From assembly GCF_003364255.1 (NCBI RefSeq), contig NZ_NXLR01000011.1, forward strand, positions 1-64,000: a DNA stretch of 64,000 nt, written 5' to 3'. The translations under genes and the position numbers were made by a program. Position 1 is the stretch's first letter. Every line of letters starts with the position of its first letter. This document shows positions 45,065-54,747 of this stretch, one piece after another. Below the pieces are notes generated by a model, which was not told the DNA's origin, did no database searches, and saw only the letters and a program-made list of their open reading frames with translations. Source of the DNA: Helicobacter marmotae. Its GTDB lineage: Bacteria > Campylobacterota > Campylobacteria > Campylobacterales > Helicobacteraceae.

Positions 45065-45897
45065 GGGAAATACGCGCTAAAGCCCCTATCTAAACCGCTT
45101 AAATCTTTAAAAAAGTGAATATGCTTTGCCCCTTTTAATAGCGCTTCTAGGGCTGCTTTTTGATTATAACCTATCTCGCAAACAAGCCATACATTTGAAT
45201 AATTTGATACAAGATTGATAATCTCTCTATATACATCTAGTCCGTCTTTACCTCCAAAAAGAGCGACTTTTGGCTCAAAGGTGAGGGGCTTGCTGATAGG
45301 ATAGCCCTCTTCTATATAAGGGGGATTGCTCACTAGGAGCTCAAAGCGAGGGGCATTGGGTGGGAGCAGGGAGCAATGCTGCAGAGTGATGTTTGCGTTT
45401 TTTGCGTGTGTGGCGATATTTTGCTTGGCTACATTTAAGGCTTCTAGGCTTATATCTGTGGCGAAAAAGTGGCATTGTGGCATAAGCCTAGCAAGTGTGG
45501 TGGTAATCACGCCTGAACCTATGCCAATCTCTGCTATAGAGCGGATATTATGGGATTCTATAATCGCCCTTGCTTCTTCAATAAGCAGTTCAGTCTCTGG
45601 GCGAGGGATAAGCACATCTGGATTCACAAAAAATTCATACCCATAAAAGCTCGCACTTTGTGTGATATACTCAATAGGCATACCATTTTTACGCATTTTG
45701 ATAAGCGAGAGATAGTGCTCTGCAAGGGGAGATTCTACAGAATCTTTAGTATGTGTGTGGAGATACACTCGAGGTTTTTTAAGGATAAAAGCAAGGAGAA
45801 TCTCACTCTCAAAATGTGGCTTGAGATTTAGCTCTTCTGCCACATTTTGCAGCTCTAAGGAGCCCTGTTTTAAGAGTGCTTCAATGCTGGATTTCAT
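45061..45897 (-). CDS. prmC: Release factor glutamine N5-methyltransferase
   Basis: Methylates the GGQ glutamine of release factors. The protein of about 278 residues has the IAEIGIGSGVI SAM motif and the substrate signature SNPPYIEEGY, with a helical N-terminal domain beginning MKSSIEALL. A longer frame to 45990 overlaps the protease gene and was rejected. The chosen ATG 45897 overlaps it by 17 bases. Confidence 0.92.
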   Translation of the reverse strand: MKSSIEALLKQGSLELQNVAEELNLKPHFESEILLAFILKKPRVYLHTHTKDSVESPLAEHYLSLIKMRKNGMPIEYITQSASFYGYEFFVNPDVLIPRPETELLIEEARAIIESHNIRSIAEIGIGSGVITTTLARLMPQCHFFATDISLEALNVAKQNIATHAKNANITLQHCSLLPPNAPRFELLVSNPPYIEEGYPISKPLTFEPKVALFGGKDGLDVYREIINLVSNYSNVWLVCEIGYNQKAALEALLKGAKHIHFFKDLSGLDRGFSAYFP

Positions 45898-47140
45898 AAT
45901 CAAGGGCTTTAAGCCTTTGTAAGAGTGGAGGATGTGTGCAATAAAAGAAAATATATGCAGGGTGGGAGCTTGGGAAACTTTTATTTTCATTCACAAGCCG
46001 CACAAGAGCATTTGCAAGGCAGTGTTTGCTTGAAATATGAGCACCAAATTCATCAGCGGCATATTCTGCCTTGCGGCTAAAATAGCCAACTAGCGGCATA
46101 AACCAAAAAGCAATGACAGGAGAGATAAGGAGCATAATAATAAGTATGCCAGATCCATTATGAGCTAAGCCTAATGCGTTAAAAAGTGCGCTAGGCAAAT
46201 GCCCCACGACAAAAAAGAGCACAAAAAGCAAACTTGCCATAATCACTATATTTTTAAGTATGTCCTTATGCTTAAAATGCCCCAACTCATGTCCTAAAAT
46301 CGCAATGAGCCCATCGGCACTGATTTTATCAAGCAAGGTATCAAAGAGCACAACTCTCTTACTCTTCCCCAAGCCGCCAAAATACGCATTAAGCCGCCCA
46401 TCGTGCTTAGAAGCGTCCATAACAAAAACGCCATTACTTTTAAAGCCTATGGTATTAAGAAGTGATTCTATACGTGATTTGAGATTTTCATCATCAAGCG
46501 GGGTGAATTTATTAAAAAGTGGGGCAATTAAGGTGGGGTAAATGCAATTTGCGAGTATCACTATAGCAAGGAGTGCTCCAAAGCCTAAAATCCACCACAG
46601 CCTAAAATTATCAATAATAAAAATAAGCAATGCAACAACCGCACCGCCAATAATCACACTCAAAACAAATGTTTTTAACAAATCTGTAATAAAAATGCGA
46701 GGTGTTTGCTTAGAGAAATGAAATTTTTTATCAAGCCCAAATACTTGATAGATAGTAAAGGGGAGGTTTGCAATGCTATTTAAGAGCACAAAGCTTAGCA
46801 CCAGAGCGACATCATAATAGAGTGTATTGCCCTCTAAAGAAAAGGCAGAAGAGAAGTTGGCTTGAGGGAAAAAAGATTCAAGCCCCGCAGAGAGCCAGCT
46901 TAAGCCAAAAGTAAGCCAAAAGATGAAAATAAGCATTTCATAGAGCTGAGAGATGATATTAAGCCTAAGGGAGGCGAGGGCATATTCTCCTGCTAAGATA
47001 TAGTCTTCTGATTCTAAAAGAACGGCAGGTTTATGCAACTCTAGTTTGATATGTTTGCTTTGTAGCATAGCTAAAATAATGCTTGGAATGGTATATGCAC
47101 AGATAAATAGACCAATAGATAAAAGCAGAATATCTTGCAA
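45881..47140 (-). CDS. Ste24-like M48 membrane zinc metalloprotease
   Basis: The polytopic protein of about 419 residues has the zinc motif HELGHFKH and a downstream EYAADEFGA glutamate ligand, as in Ste24/CAAX-type M48 proteases. These act in membrane protein quality control. The TTG at 47140 is six bases after AAGGAG and gives MQDILLLSIG. A GTG at 47236 lacks a ribosome site, so the longer form is less likely. Confidence 0.85.
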   Translation of the reverse strand: MQDILLLSIGLFICAYTIPSIILAMLQSKHIKLELHKPAVLLESEDYILAGEYALASLRLNIISQLYEMLIFIFWLTFGLSWLSAGLESFFPQANFSSAFSLEGNTLYYDVALVLSFVLLNSIANLPFTIYQVFGLDKKFHFSKQTPRIFITDLLKTFVLSVIIGGAVVALLIFIIDNFRLWWILGFGALLAIVILANCIYPTLIAPLFNKFTPLDDENLKSRIESLLNTIGFKSNGVFVMDASKHDGRLNAYFGGLGKSKRVVLFDTLLDKISADGLIAILGHELGHFKHKDILKNIVIMASLLFVLFFVVGHLPSALFNALGLAHNGSGILIIMLLISPVIAFWFMPLVGYFSRKAEYAADEFGAHISSKHCLANALVRLVNENKSFPSSHPAYIFFYCTHPPLLQRLKALDYEIQH

Positions 47141-47283
47141 TGTATGCTCCTTATTGATGTTAATTAAAGCTTGGATTAGAGTAGAATCATAGGTAAGAAA
47201 ATACAAAATAAAGTAAATTAACGAGCTTTTAACCACGGATTTAATATTATTGCCAATCTAATTTATCACTTTAAAGGCTTCGC

Positions 47284-48900
47284 ATGGCTCAATATATATT
47301 TGTAACAGGAGGGGTTCTAAGCTCTCTAGGCAAGGGCATTACCTCTTCTTCAATAGCAACCTTACTTCAACATAGCGGCTATAATGTATCTATTCTTAAA
47401 ATTGATCCTTATATTAATGTAGATCCGGGCACAATGAGCCCTTTAGAGCATGGGGAAGTGTTTGTGACCTGTGATGGAGCGGAGACGGATTTAGACATAG
47501 GGCATTATGAGCGCTTTTTAAATAAAGATTTTCATAAGACTAATAACTTCACTACCGGGCAAGTATATATGTCTGTGATTGAAAATGAGCGCAAAGGCAA
47601 ATATTTGGGGAAAACGATTCAGATTGTCCCCCATATTGTAGATGAAATCAAAGCGCGCATACGACTTGCAGGAGAGGATAGAGATTTTCTTGTTGTAGAG
47701 CTTGGAGGGACGGTTGGCGATATAGAGGGTATGCCTTATTTGGAAGCTATGCGGCAAATGAAGCATGAGCTAGGATCAAATCAGGTAATTTCTATACATG
47801 TTACACTCATTCCCCTTATACGTGCCGCAGGGGAGCTTAAAACTAAGCCCACGCAGCATTCAGTGCAAGAGTTAAGGCGCATAGGGATTTCCCCGCAGAT
47901 TCTCGTAGCACGATGTGAAAAAAGCCTTGATAAAGACTTAAAGCGCAAACTTGCGATGAGTTGTGATGTCGATGATGATAGCGTGATTGTCGCAGAAGAT
48001 ACAGAGAGCATTTATAAATGTCCTCTTAATTTTTTAGATGAGGGGATACTTATCCCCATAGCAAGGCATTTAAAGCTAGAGAAATTAGAGCCCAAAATGG
48101 ATAATTGGAATATGCTTGTTAAAAAAATCATCGCCCCAAAGTCGCATATTACCATTGGCTTTGTGGGTAAATATCTTAGCCTTAAAGAATCATATAAATC
48201 TCTTATAGAATCGCTTATCCACGCAGGGGCAAATACCGACATAGGTGTGAATATCAAATGGATTGATAGTGAGGCGCTCATTCAAGAGCCAAGTTTATTA
48301 CATAATGTAGATTCTATCCTTATCCCCGGGGGCTTTGGTGAGCGGGGCATAGAGGGCAAGCTTAATGCCATTAAATATGCGAGGGTTGAGGGCATACCGA
48401 TGTTAGGGATTTGTTTGGGTATGCAGCTTTCTTTGATTGAGTTTGCACGCAATGTGCTAGGGCTAGCTGAGGCAGATTCTATAGAGTTTAATCCCCACAC
48501 GAAAGAGCCTGTAGTGTATTTGATTGAAGATTTTATTGATACACAAGGCAATATGCAGCTAAGAACGCATACTTCACCTATGGGTGGGACAATGCGCTTA
48601 GGCGAGTATGAATGCTCCTTAAAAGAGGGTAGTAAGCTCTATGAAGCCTATGGGCGCGCAAGCCTTATTAAAGAGCGACATCGTCATCGCTATGAGGCAA
48701 ACCCCGCTTATAGGGATCTTTTTGAAGCACATGGCATGGTGATAAGTGCGCAAAGTAATGGACTTATAGAGGCTATTGAGTTATCAAATCACCCTTGGTT
48801 TGTTGCCGTGCAATTCCACCCAGAATTTACCTCTCGCCTTCAACGACCAAACCCCATTATCCTTGAGTTTGTCAAGCATACCTTAAAGCATAAAAAATAG
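47284..48900 (+). CDS. pyrG: CTP synthase
   Basis: Aminates UTP to CTP using glutamine. The 538-residue protein has the synthetase start [27 protein letters not shown], and a C-terminal class I glutaminase with [10 protein letters not shown] (nucleophile Cys) and VQFHPEF. Length is normal. recJ starts after two bases. Confidence 0.97.
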   Translation: MAQYIFVTGGVLSSLGKGITSSSIATLLQHSGYNVSILKIDPYINVDPGTMSPLEHGEVFVTCDGAETDLDIGHYERFLNKDFHKTNNFTTGQVYMSVIENERKGKYLGKTIQIVPHIVDEIKARIRLAGEDRDFLVVELGGTVGDIEGMPYLEAMRQMKHELGSNQVISIHVTLIPLIRAAGELKTKPTQHSVQELRRIGISPQILVARCEKSLDKDLKRKLAMSCDVDDDSVIVAEDTESIYKCPLNFLDEGILIPIARHLKLEKLEPKMDNWNMLVKKIIAPKSHITIGFVGKYLSLKESYKSLIESLIHAGANTDIGVNIKWIDSEALIQEPSLLHNVDSILIPGGFGERGIEGKLNAIKYARVEGIPMLGICLGMQLSLIEFARNVLGLAEADSIEFNPHTKEPVVYLIEDFIDTQGNMQLRTHTSPMGGTMRLGEYECSLKEGSKLYEAYGRASLIKERHRHRYEANPAYRDLFEAHGMVISAQSNGLIEAIELSNHPWFVAVQFHPEFTSRLQRPNPIILEFVKHTLKHKK

Positions 48901-48902
48901 CC

Positions 48903-50507
48903 ATGTCTTATCCTTATATCAATAAAGCAGATGTCGTGGAGATTCTTAAATCTCGCGATGTGCAAAGAGGCATTTTCTCACTCTCTCATCTCCCCCTTCC
49001 GCAGAGTTTAGCTCATATCACACAAGGGGCGCAAATTGTCGCGCAATGTATTAAAAATGCCAAAGAAGTGCTTGTAGTGGGGGATTATGACGCAGATGGG
49101 ATATGCGCAAGTGCGGTTATGGTGAAGTTTTTTAAGCTTTTAGGCTATGAGCGTATGCGGCTTGTTATCCCTAATCGTTTTATCGATGGCTATGGCATTA
49201 GCGCGGCATTATTGCAAAAGCATGCCCATAATGCCGCTGTGATAATCAGTGTAGATAATGGCATAAGTGCGATGTGTGCGGGGGAATGGTGTGCGAAAGC
49301 GCATATCCCGCTTGTGATTACAGACCATCATACCCCAAGTAAAGAACTCCCAAAGGCTAGTGTGATTATTGACCCTCACCTGCCTCAATGCTCTTTCCCT
49401 CAAAAGGACATTTGTGGTGCGGTAGTGGCATGGTATTTTTGTGCTGCACTCAAAGAAGCCTTGCAAGCAGATATTGATATGAAATGCTTTTTTGAATACC
49501 TTGCCATAGCGAGCATTGGTGATGTAATGCCCCTTGTGGGGATTAATCGCATACTTGTGCAAAAAGGCTTGCAAGCCTTGCAGAGTGCGAAAAGCCCTTT
49601 GGCGGAGTTTCTCTGCCTCAAATATAAGTATATCAATGCACAAACTTTAGCATTTTATATCGCCCCGCTTTTAAACTCTGCAGGACGTATGGCAAGTGCG
49701 GATATTGCGTTGGAGTTTTTAGTGTCTGAAAATCTCACCCAAGCACACCAACTCTATGCCAAGCTTTCATCTTTAAATGCAGAGCGTAAAGCCATTCAAG
49801 CGGAGGTTTTAGCAGCCGCTAAAGAGTGTGTTATAGAGAAGGAGCATTTTATTCTAAGCTATGGGGAGGGCTGGCATGAGGGGGTATTAGGCATTGTGGC
49901 GGCTACTTTAGCTAAAGAATATCAAAAAAGTGCCTTTGTGTTCAATAAACATAAAGATGTGCTTAAAGGCAGCGGCAGAAGTGAGGGAGGAGCAAATCTT
50001 ATAGGCAGCATTACTTGCGTAGATTCTTATTTGCTTCACTTTGGTGGGCATAAGGGCGCGGTTGGCTTAAGTTTAAGTGTGGATATATTAGAAGATTTTA
50101 TAGGCACTTTAGGGGAGCATTTTATGTATGAGGCACGAGCACAAGAGCCCATACTTGGCATTATTGGCAGTGAAGAGATTGATTATGAGCTTTTGGCATT
50201 ATGCGAGGAGTTTGCTCCATTTGGGGAGGGGAATCCCATACCTTTATTTATATGCGAGGATTTGCTGATACAATCCATAAAGCCCATAGGCAAGGATGGC
50301 AAGCATTTTGAATATGTCCTTTATGATAGGAGGGCTCATATTAAGCTTGTGGGTATTGAGTTTTTCGCTCCATTTATGCGTGAGGTAGGGCAGAGTGGCG
50401 ATGTGTGCTTTGAGCTAAGTAGAGATGAGTTCCGCTCCACTTTGAAGCTAAAAATTATTCACTTTACTCCCAAGTCTTCTTTGCCTAAATCTGTCTTAAT
50501 GGTTTGA
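48903..50507 (+). CDS. recJ: Single-strand-specific exonuclease RecJ
   Basis: The 534-residue DHH-family 5'-3' exonuclease has VVGDYDADGICAS, SVDNGIS, the DHHTP motif and a DHHA1-type GGHKGAVG. It acts in RecF-type recombination and repair. Its last 49 bases overlap the convergent permease gene. Confidence 0.93.
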   Translation: MSYPYINKADVVEILKSRDVQRGIFSLSHLPLPQSLAHITQGAQIVAQCIKNAKEVLVVGDYDADGICASAVMVKFFKLLGYERMRLVIPNRFIDGYGISAALLQKHAHNAAVIISVDNGISAMCAGEWCAKAHIPLVITDHHTPSKELPKASVIIDPHLPQCSFPQKDICGAVVAWYFCAALKEALQADIDMKCFFEYLAIASIGDVMPLVGINRILVQKGLQALQSAKSPLAEFLCLKYKYINAQTLAFYIAPLLNSAGRMASADIALEFLVSENLTQAHQLYAKLSSLNAERKAIQAEVLAAAKECVIEKEHFILSYGEGWHEGVLGIVAATLAKEYQKSAFVFNKHKDVLKGSGRSEGGANLIGSITCVDSYLLHFGGHKGAVGLSLSVDILEDFIGTLGEHFMYEARAQEPILGIIGSEEIDYELLALCEEFAPFGEGNPIPLFICEDLLIQSIKPIGKDGKHFEYVLYDRRAHIKLVGIEFFAPFMREVGQSGDVCFELSRDEFRSTLKLKIIHFTPKSSLPKSVLMV

Positions 50508-51526
50508 GTTTTGCAGATTCTTAAAAGTGAGATAAAGAGCGCGGTGAGGGCAGGGGCGATGATAATCCCCCAGAATCCAAGACTTGTAAGCCCCGCTAAA
50601 ATCGCAAAGAAAATCAGCAATTCATTGATTTTCACTGAAGTTTTTAGCACTTTTTTATTGATAATGCCAATTAAAATGGGCTTGATGATATTATCAATCA
50701 ACACCGCGCATACTACAAGCGCATAAACAGCGATGATAATGGCATTTTGCGTATGCCCAAGATAGAATTCATAAAACCCAAGTGGTAGCCACACTAAGCC
50801 CCCGCCGATGATAGGCACAATGGAAGCTAGTCCATAAAGCATACCAAAAAATATCCCATCATAGCCAAAGAAAACAATCATCACGCCAAAGGCAAAGCCT
50901 TGCAAAACGATATTGAGTAATGAAGTATAAAAGACCACTTTAATGGTGTTAGTTACTTCATTAGAGACAAGCGAGATTTGGGCATTATCAAAGGGTATAA
51001 GCTCGAGTACATACATATATGCTTGCTTCCCATAGAGGAAGTAAAAGAATAAAAACACAATGATAAAGCCTGTATCTACCATAAATCTTAAACTTGACTT
51101 GCCAAGTTGGGAACTGAAGTTAAAGATATAGCTAAGGATGGAGGTAGCTGATATATTTTGCAGAGCAGATTCAATTTTGGCTTGAACTTCGGGGAATGAA
51201 GCAAAAAGGGAGAGAATCTCCCCCTTAGCCCCCTCGATAAATGCGCTAAAGGCAGAGGCATTAAGTGTGAGCTCTGTGGCTTGAGTGATGATACTTTTAA
51301 TCAAAAAAAACAATGGCACAAATAAGAGCAACACAAGAATACACACACTAATAAAAGCAGAGATAATGGGGTATTTGATATGGTGTGAGAGATAAGTATA
51401 TAAGCCAAAAGTCGCAATAGAAATTAAAAGTGCTATAAGCATATCCATTAAATATGCAGAATAAACATAATACATCGCATATGCACTTAAGCCAAATATA
51501 ATCCAAAAAAACGCGCCGGCTTTCAT
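50459..51526 (-). CDS. AI-2E (PerM/YdiK-type) family membrane protein
   Basis: The 355-residue protein has about eight membrane segments and the family signature around YGLASIVPIIGGGLVWLP near residue 240. Members include exporters of autoinducer-2 and Na+/H+ antiporters. The substrate here is unknown. The 3' end overlaps recJ convergently. Confidence 0.8.
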   Translation of the reverse strand: MKAGAFFWIIFGLSAYAMYYVYSAYLMDMLIALLISIATFGLYTYLSHHIKYPIISAFISVCILVLLLFVPLFFLIKSIITQATELTLNASAFSAFIEGAKGEILSLFASFPEVQAKIESALQNISATSILSYIFNFSSQLGKSSLRFMVDTGFIIVFLFFYFLYGKQAYMYVLELIPFDNAQISLVSNEVTNTIKVVFYTSLLNIVLQGFAFGVMIVFFGYDGIFFGMLYGLASIVPIIGGGLVWLPLGFYEFYLGHTQNAIIIAVYALVVCAVLIDNIIKPILIGIINKKVLKTSVKINELLIFFAILAGLTSLGFWGIIIAPALTALFISLLRICKTQTIKTDLGKEDLGVK

Positions 51527-51766
51527 TCTAAGCCTCCATTACCTTAATAGAGTTCAATGATTTAGGGATTTTACTTAGAGAATCTTAATCTTTCATACCT
51601 TTATGTGATGTATGTGATGGAATAATTGCATATCAATGCGGACTCCAAGATTAGGTAAAAAGAGGGGATAAAAAGAGGGGGCAAGAAAGAGGGATAAGTT
51701 TGTTTTCTTAAGTAAGGCGTAAGTGTATTGCTTAATTGCAGTTTATTTAAAGACTTTGTTTAGTTT
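51527..51766. other. Intergenic region before composite repeat C
   Basis: About 240 bp. It holds purine-rich AGAGGGG stretches (51661-51700) and no recognisable gene. It presumably contains the promoter of the minus-strand permease. Confidence 0.3.
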
Positions 51767-52306
51767 GTCAGCCCTTGCTGGTAGGCGTGATGGCTACCGA
51801 AGAATTGCTACTTGGATTTCTAGCAGATTTCATTCCGTTGTCATTCTGAGGGAGCGTAGCAACCGAAGAATCTCTGTGGGCTTTCTGTGAATCATTGCTT
51901 TTTGGATTTTTAGTAAATGTTGTTAGTTTGTCATTCTGAACCCCTGCAAGGGGTGAAGAATCTCTTTTGACGACTAGTGATTCTTTAAGAGATTCTTCGG
52001 TCGCACTTCGTGCTCCCTCAGAATGACAAGCTAACGGATTTTCTAGTAATCTAAAAGAGATTCTTCGGGCATAAAGCCCGCAAGACATGACAAAATAACT
52101 GCCTTTCTAGTGTTTCTGTTAAGGAGTCTTTAGCGGATAAGAGAGATTCTTCGCCTGTTTCACAGGCTCAGAATGACAAACTAACCACACAGGCGAGAAG
52201 CTCAAACCACACCCAAAAAAGGGCAAAAAAGTTAGTATAGAGTGCCCCCCGCAGGGCTTTAGGCGGTTTGCAAAATTTATTTTTGCAAACCAAGACATCA
52301 AATCAA
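51767..52306. repeat. Composite repeat C
   Basis: Plus-orientation hairpins at 51767-51808, 51840-51874 and 51930-51964 (inner ACCCC/GGGGT). Minus-orientation ones at 51991-52027, 52059-52091 and 52145-52177 (inner GCCTGT/ACAGGC). Then a GGTTTGCAAAA/TTTTGCAAACC hairpin at 52265-52291 with flanks GCAGGGCTTTAGGC and AAGACATCAAATCAAT. The linkers match repeat B almost base for base while most inner stems differ. It lies between two divergent genes. Confidence 0.8.
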
Positions 52307-52445
52307 TACAACCACTCAAAACTTCCAATAAGATATTTGGGTTATGATACACTTTTGGCTTCATCTTCCTTGAGAGTAAATGAAAATGTGAATTAAGCAT
52401 GTTATTACCGAGAGATAACTCGCTGTATTTCATCAAAAAATTAAA

Positions 52446-52460
52446 ATTACAATATGTATT
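52446..52460. promoter_or_regulatory. Operator candidate, distal copy
   Basis: ATTACAATATGTATT: the same design as 52515-52529 with one mismatch. It lies about 70 bases upstream of the proximal copy. Confidence 0.35.
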
Positions 52461-52514
52461 TTAAAAAATATGTAAAAAAGTAACATCTCCGCAAAAAATT
52501 ACATATTTTCATAT

Positions 52515-52529
52515 ATTACATATTGTAAT
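52515..52529. promoter_or_regulatory. Operator candidate over the -35 region of the metY promoter
   Basis: ATTACATATTGTAAT is a 6-3-6 perfect inverted repeat ending 13 bases before the -10. A further ATTACA half-site is at 52498-52503. The binding protein is unknown and no regulator gene is in the window. Confidence 0.45.
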
Positions 52530-52540
52530 CTCATTTTTTT

Positions 52541-52548
52541 GTGATAAT
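52541..52548 (+). promoter_or_regulatory. Extended -10 of the sulfur cluster promoter
   Basis: A T-rich run then TG-T-GATAAT (GATAAT 52543-52548) lies 33 bases before the ATG at 52582, the same design as the promoter at 20090. Confidence 0.55.
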
Positions 52549-52581
52549 ATCACCTCGTTAATTTTAAATAAAGGACACAAA

Positions 52582-53874
52582 ATGGCAAATTTAACACATA
52601 ATAAATTTTCACCAGATACGCTTGCATTACACGCAGGTTATACTTATGATACACAGCGCACAATGAGTGTGCCAATTTATCAAAATACCGCCTATAGTTT
52701 TGAATCCCTCCAGCAAGCCGCAGCACGATTTGGCTTGCAAGAGTTAGGGAATATCTACTCCAGACTTACAAATCCCACGGTTGATGTCTTAGGGGCTAGG
52801 CTAGCTGCCCTAGAGGGAGGGGCATTTGGTGTGCCTACAGCAAGCGGGGCGAGTGCGATTTTTTACGCGCTTGTGAATTGTGCGCAAAATGGCGATAATA
52901 TTTTGTATTCAAACAAAATCTATGGCGGCACACAAACTCTGCTTGTGCATGTTTTAAAGCGTTTTGGCATAGAAGTGAGGGTTTTTGATATAGATGATAT
53001 AGAAAATTCCCTCCCCAAGCTGATAGATACAAAAACTAAGGCAATTTTCTTTGAAAGTCTCTCAAATCCGCAAATTTCCATAGCTGATACAGAGAAAATC
53101 ACTCAAATTGCTAAACAAAATAAAATCATCACTATTTGTGATAATACCGTTGCTACAGCATTCTTACACAAGCCTTTTGATTATGGTGTAGATGTAGTGG
53201 TATATAGTTTGAGTAAATATATCAATGGGCAAGGAAGTGCGCTAGGTGGGGCGATTATAGAGAGAAATGGCTTAAATGCGCTGATTGAAGATAATCCACG
53301 TTATCCTGCCTTTAATACCCCAGATCCTAGCTATCATGGGCTTATATATGCGAGCCTCCCCTTGCCTATTTTCTCTATACGCGTAATTATTGAGTGGCTA
53401 AGGAATATCGGGGCGACTTTAAGCGCGCAAGCGGCATGGATTATTTTGCAAGGTTTGGAGACTTTAGAGCTTCGTATTAAAAAGCATAGCCAAAGTGCAT
53501 TGAAAGTCGCAGAGTTTTTACAATCTCACCCTAAGGTAAAAAGTGTGGCTTATCCGGGGCTAGATTCTGATCCTTATAATGCCTTGCTAAAGAAATATTA
53601 TACCAATGCCCTAGCAAGCGGGCTTTTGAGCTTTGAGGTAGAAAGTCATCAAAAGGCGCAGCAAATCTGTAATGCGACAGAGCTTTTTGCGGTGGTTGTG
53701 AATATTGGTGATAGCAAAAGCCTTATTATTCACCCTGCTTCAACCACGCATTCTCAACTTAGCCAAGAAGAGCTGCTATCTGCGGGTATCACGCCAAACA
53801 CAGTGCGCCTAAGCATAGGTTTAGAAAATGCTGATGATTTAATCGCGGATTTAAAGCAAGCCCTTGAATCATAA
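52582..53874 (+). CDS. metY: O-acetylhomoserine sulfhydrylase (Cys/Met metabolism PLP enzyme)
   Basis: The 430-residue PLP enzyme is of the O-acetylhomoserine aminocarboxypropyltransferase type, making homocysteine from O-acetylhomoserine and sulfide. The PLP lysine is Lys212 in SLSKYINGQG. The start LHAGYTYDTQRTMSVPIYQ and the 430-residue length fit MetY better than the shorter MetB/MetC. With metA and a sulfite reductase downstream, direct sulfhydrylation is likely. AAAGGA precedes the ATG. Confidence 0.88.
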   Translation: MANLTHNKFSPDTLALHAGYTYDTQRTMSVPIYQNTAYSFESLQQAAARFGLQELGNIYSRLTNPTVDVLGARLAALEGGAFGVPTASGASAIFYALVNCAQNGDNILYSNKIYGGTQTLLVHVLKRFGIEVRVFDIDDIENSLPKLIDTKTKAIFFESLSNPQISIADTEKITQIAKQNKIITICDNTVATAFLHKPFDYGVDVVVYSLSKYINGQGSALGGAIIERNGLNALIEDNPRYPAFNTPDPSYHGLIYASLPLPIFSIRVIIEWLRNIGATLSAQAAWIILQGLETLELRIKKHSQSALKVAEFLQSHPKVKSVAYPGLDSDPYNALLKKYYTNALASGLLSFEVESHQKAQQICNATELFAVVVNIGDSKSLIIHPASTTHSQLSQEELLSAGITPNTVRLSIGLENADDLIADLKQALES

Positions 53875-53897
53875 AAATAAACACAAAAGGAGCATAT

Positions 53898-54713
53898 ATG
53901 AAATCTTTGACTTTAAGCCTTTTAGCGGCAATTTTATTCCTTGGCTGTTCAAGCTCTCCGCAAGAGAGTTTGAATACAGATAAAACACTTTTAGAAGCAT
54001 TGCAAGTGTTGCAAAAGGGCAAATGGATTGATTTGACTCATAATGTAAGCCCAGAGATTCCACGATTTGGGGCTTTCCCTGCTTTGGAGATAGAGACTCC
54101 CTATAGTGTGGCAGAAGATGGATTCTTTGTGCATAAGGTGAGTTTTGTAACGCAATATGGCACGCATATTGATGTGCCTGTGCATTTTGTAGATAATAAA
54201 CGCACTTTAGAGCAAATCGAGCTTAAAGAGTTTATTTTGCCTTTGGTGGTGGTGAATAAGGAGCGCGAAGTAGAGCAGAATCCGGATTTTATTTTAAGCG
54301 CGCAGGACATTTTGGATTGGGAGGCAATACATGGGGAGATCCCTAGCGGGAGCTTTGTGGCTTTTGCAAGTGGGTGGAGCAAAAGATTTGGTAAAAGTGA
54401 TTTTAGCAATAAAGATTCTAAAGGTAATCCTCATACGCCCGGCTGGAGCATAGAAGCACTTGATTTGCTTTTAAACAAAAGGGGAGTTGTGGCTATAGGG
54501 CATGAAACTTTTGATACCGATGGCAGCGCTGATGTGGCAAAAAATGGCTTTTTTGAGAGTGAGAAATTTGTACTAGCACACAATAAATTCCAGCTAGAGA
54601 TATTAAATAATCTCACGCTTTTGCCACCAAAGGGAGGGCTTATTGTCATAGGTGTGCCTAAATTTGAGGGATTTCCCGGGTTTCCTGTGAGGGCTTTTGC
54701 GATTGTGCCCTAA
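53898..54713 (+). CDS. Cyclase/kynurenine-formamidase-family lipoprotein
   Basis: The 271-residue protein begins with a lipoprotein signal (LFLGC, acylated Cys17), followed by a cyclase-family domain with the metal motif GTHIDVPVHF and a late GHETFDTDG. Family members are metal-dependent hydrolases of cyclic amides or formamides. Export and lipid anchoring are unusual for the family. Its position between metY and the sulfite reductase suggests, but does not prove, a link to sulfur compounds. Confidence 0.7.
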   Translation: MKSLTLSLLAAILFLGCSSSPQESLNTDKTLLEALQVLQKGKWIDLTHNVSPEIPRFGAFPALEIETPYSVAEDGFFVHKVSFVTQYGTHIDVPVHFVDNKRTLEQIELKEFILPLVVVNKEREVEQNPDFILSAQDILDWEAIHGEIPSGSFVAFASGWSKRFGKSDFSNKDSKGNPHTPGWSIEALDLLLNKRGVVAIGHETFDTDGSADVAKNGFFESEKFVLAHNKFQLEILNNLTLLPPKGGLIVIGVPKFEGFPGFPVRAFAIVP

Positions 54714-54747
54714 TGGGCTAGATATGTAATAAATGGAGGGGGGAGAG

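Larger units (their letters stand above)
52307..52581. other. Upstream region of the sulfur cluster
   Basis: About 275 bp of very A+T-rich DNA holding two copies of an ATTACA...TGTAAT-type site and the promoter. No gene was seen. Confidence 0.4.

Noticed and set aside
51768-52436. Minus-strand frames inside composite repeat C
   Set aside because: Same reason: repeat-derived sequence, not genes.
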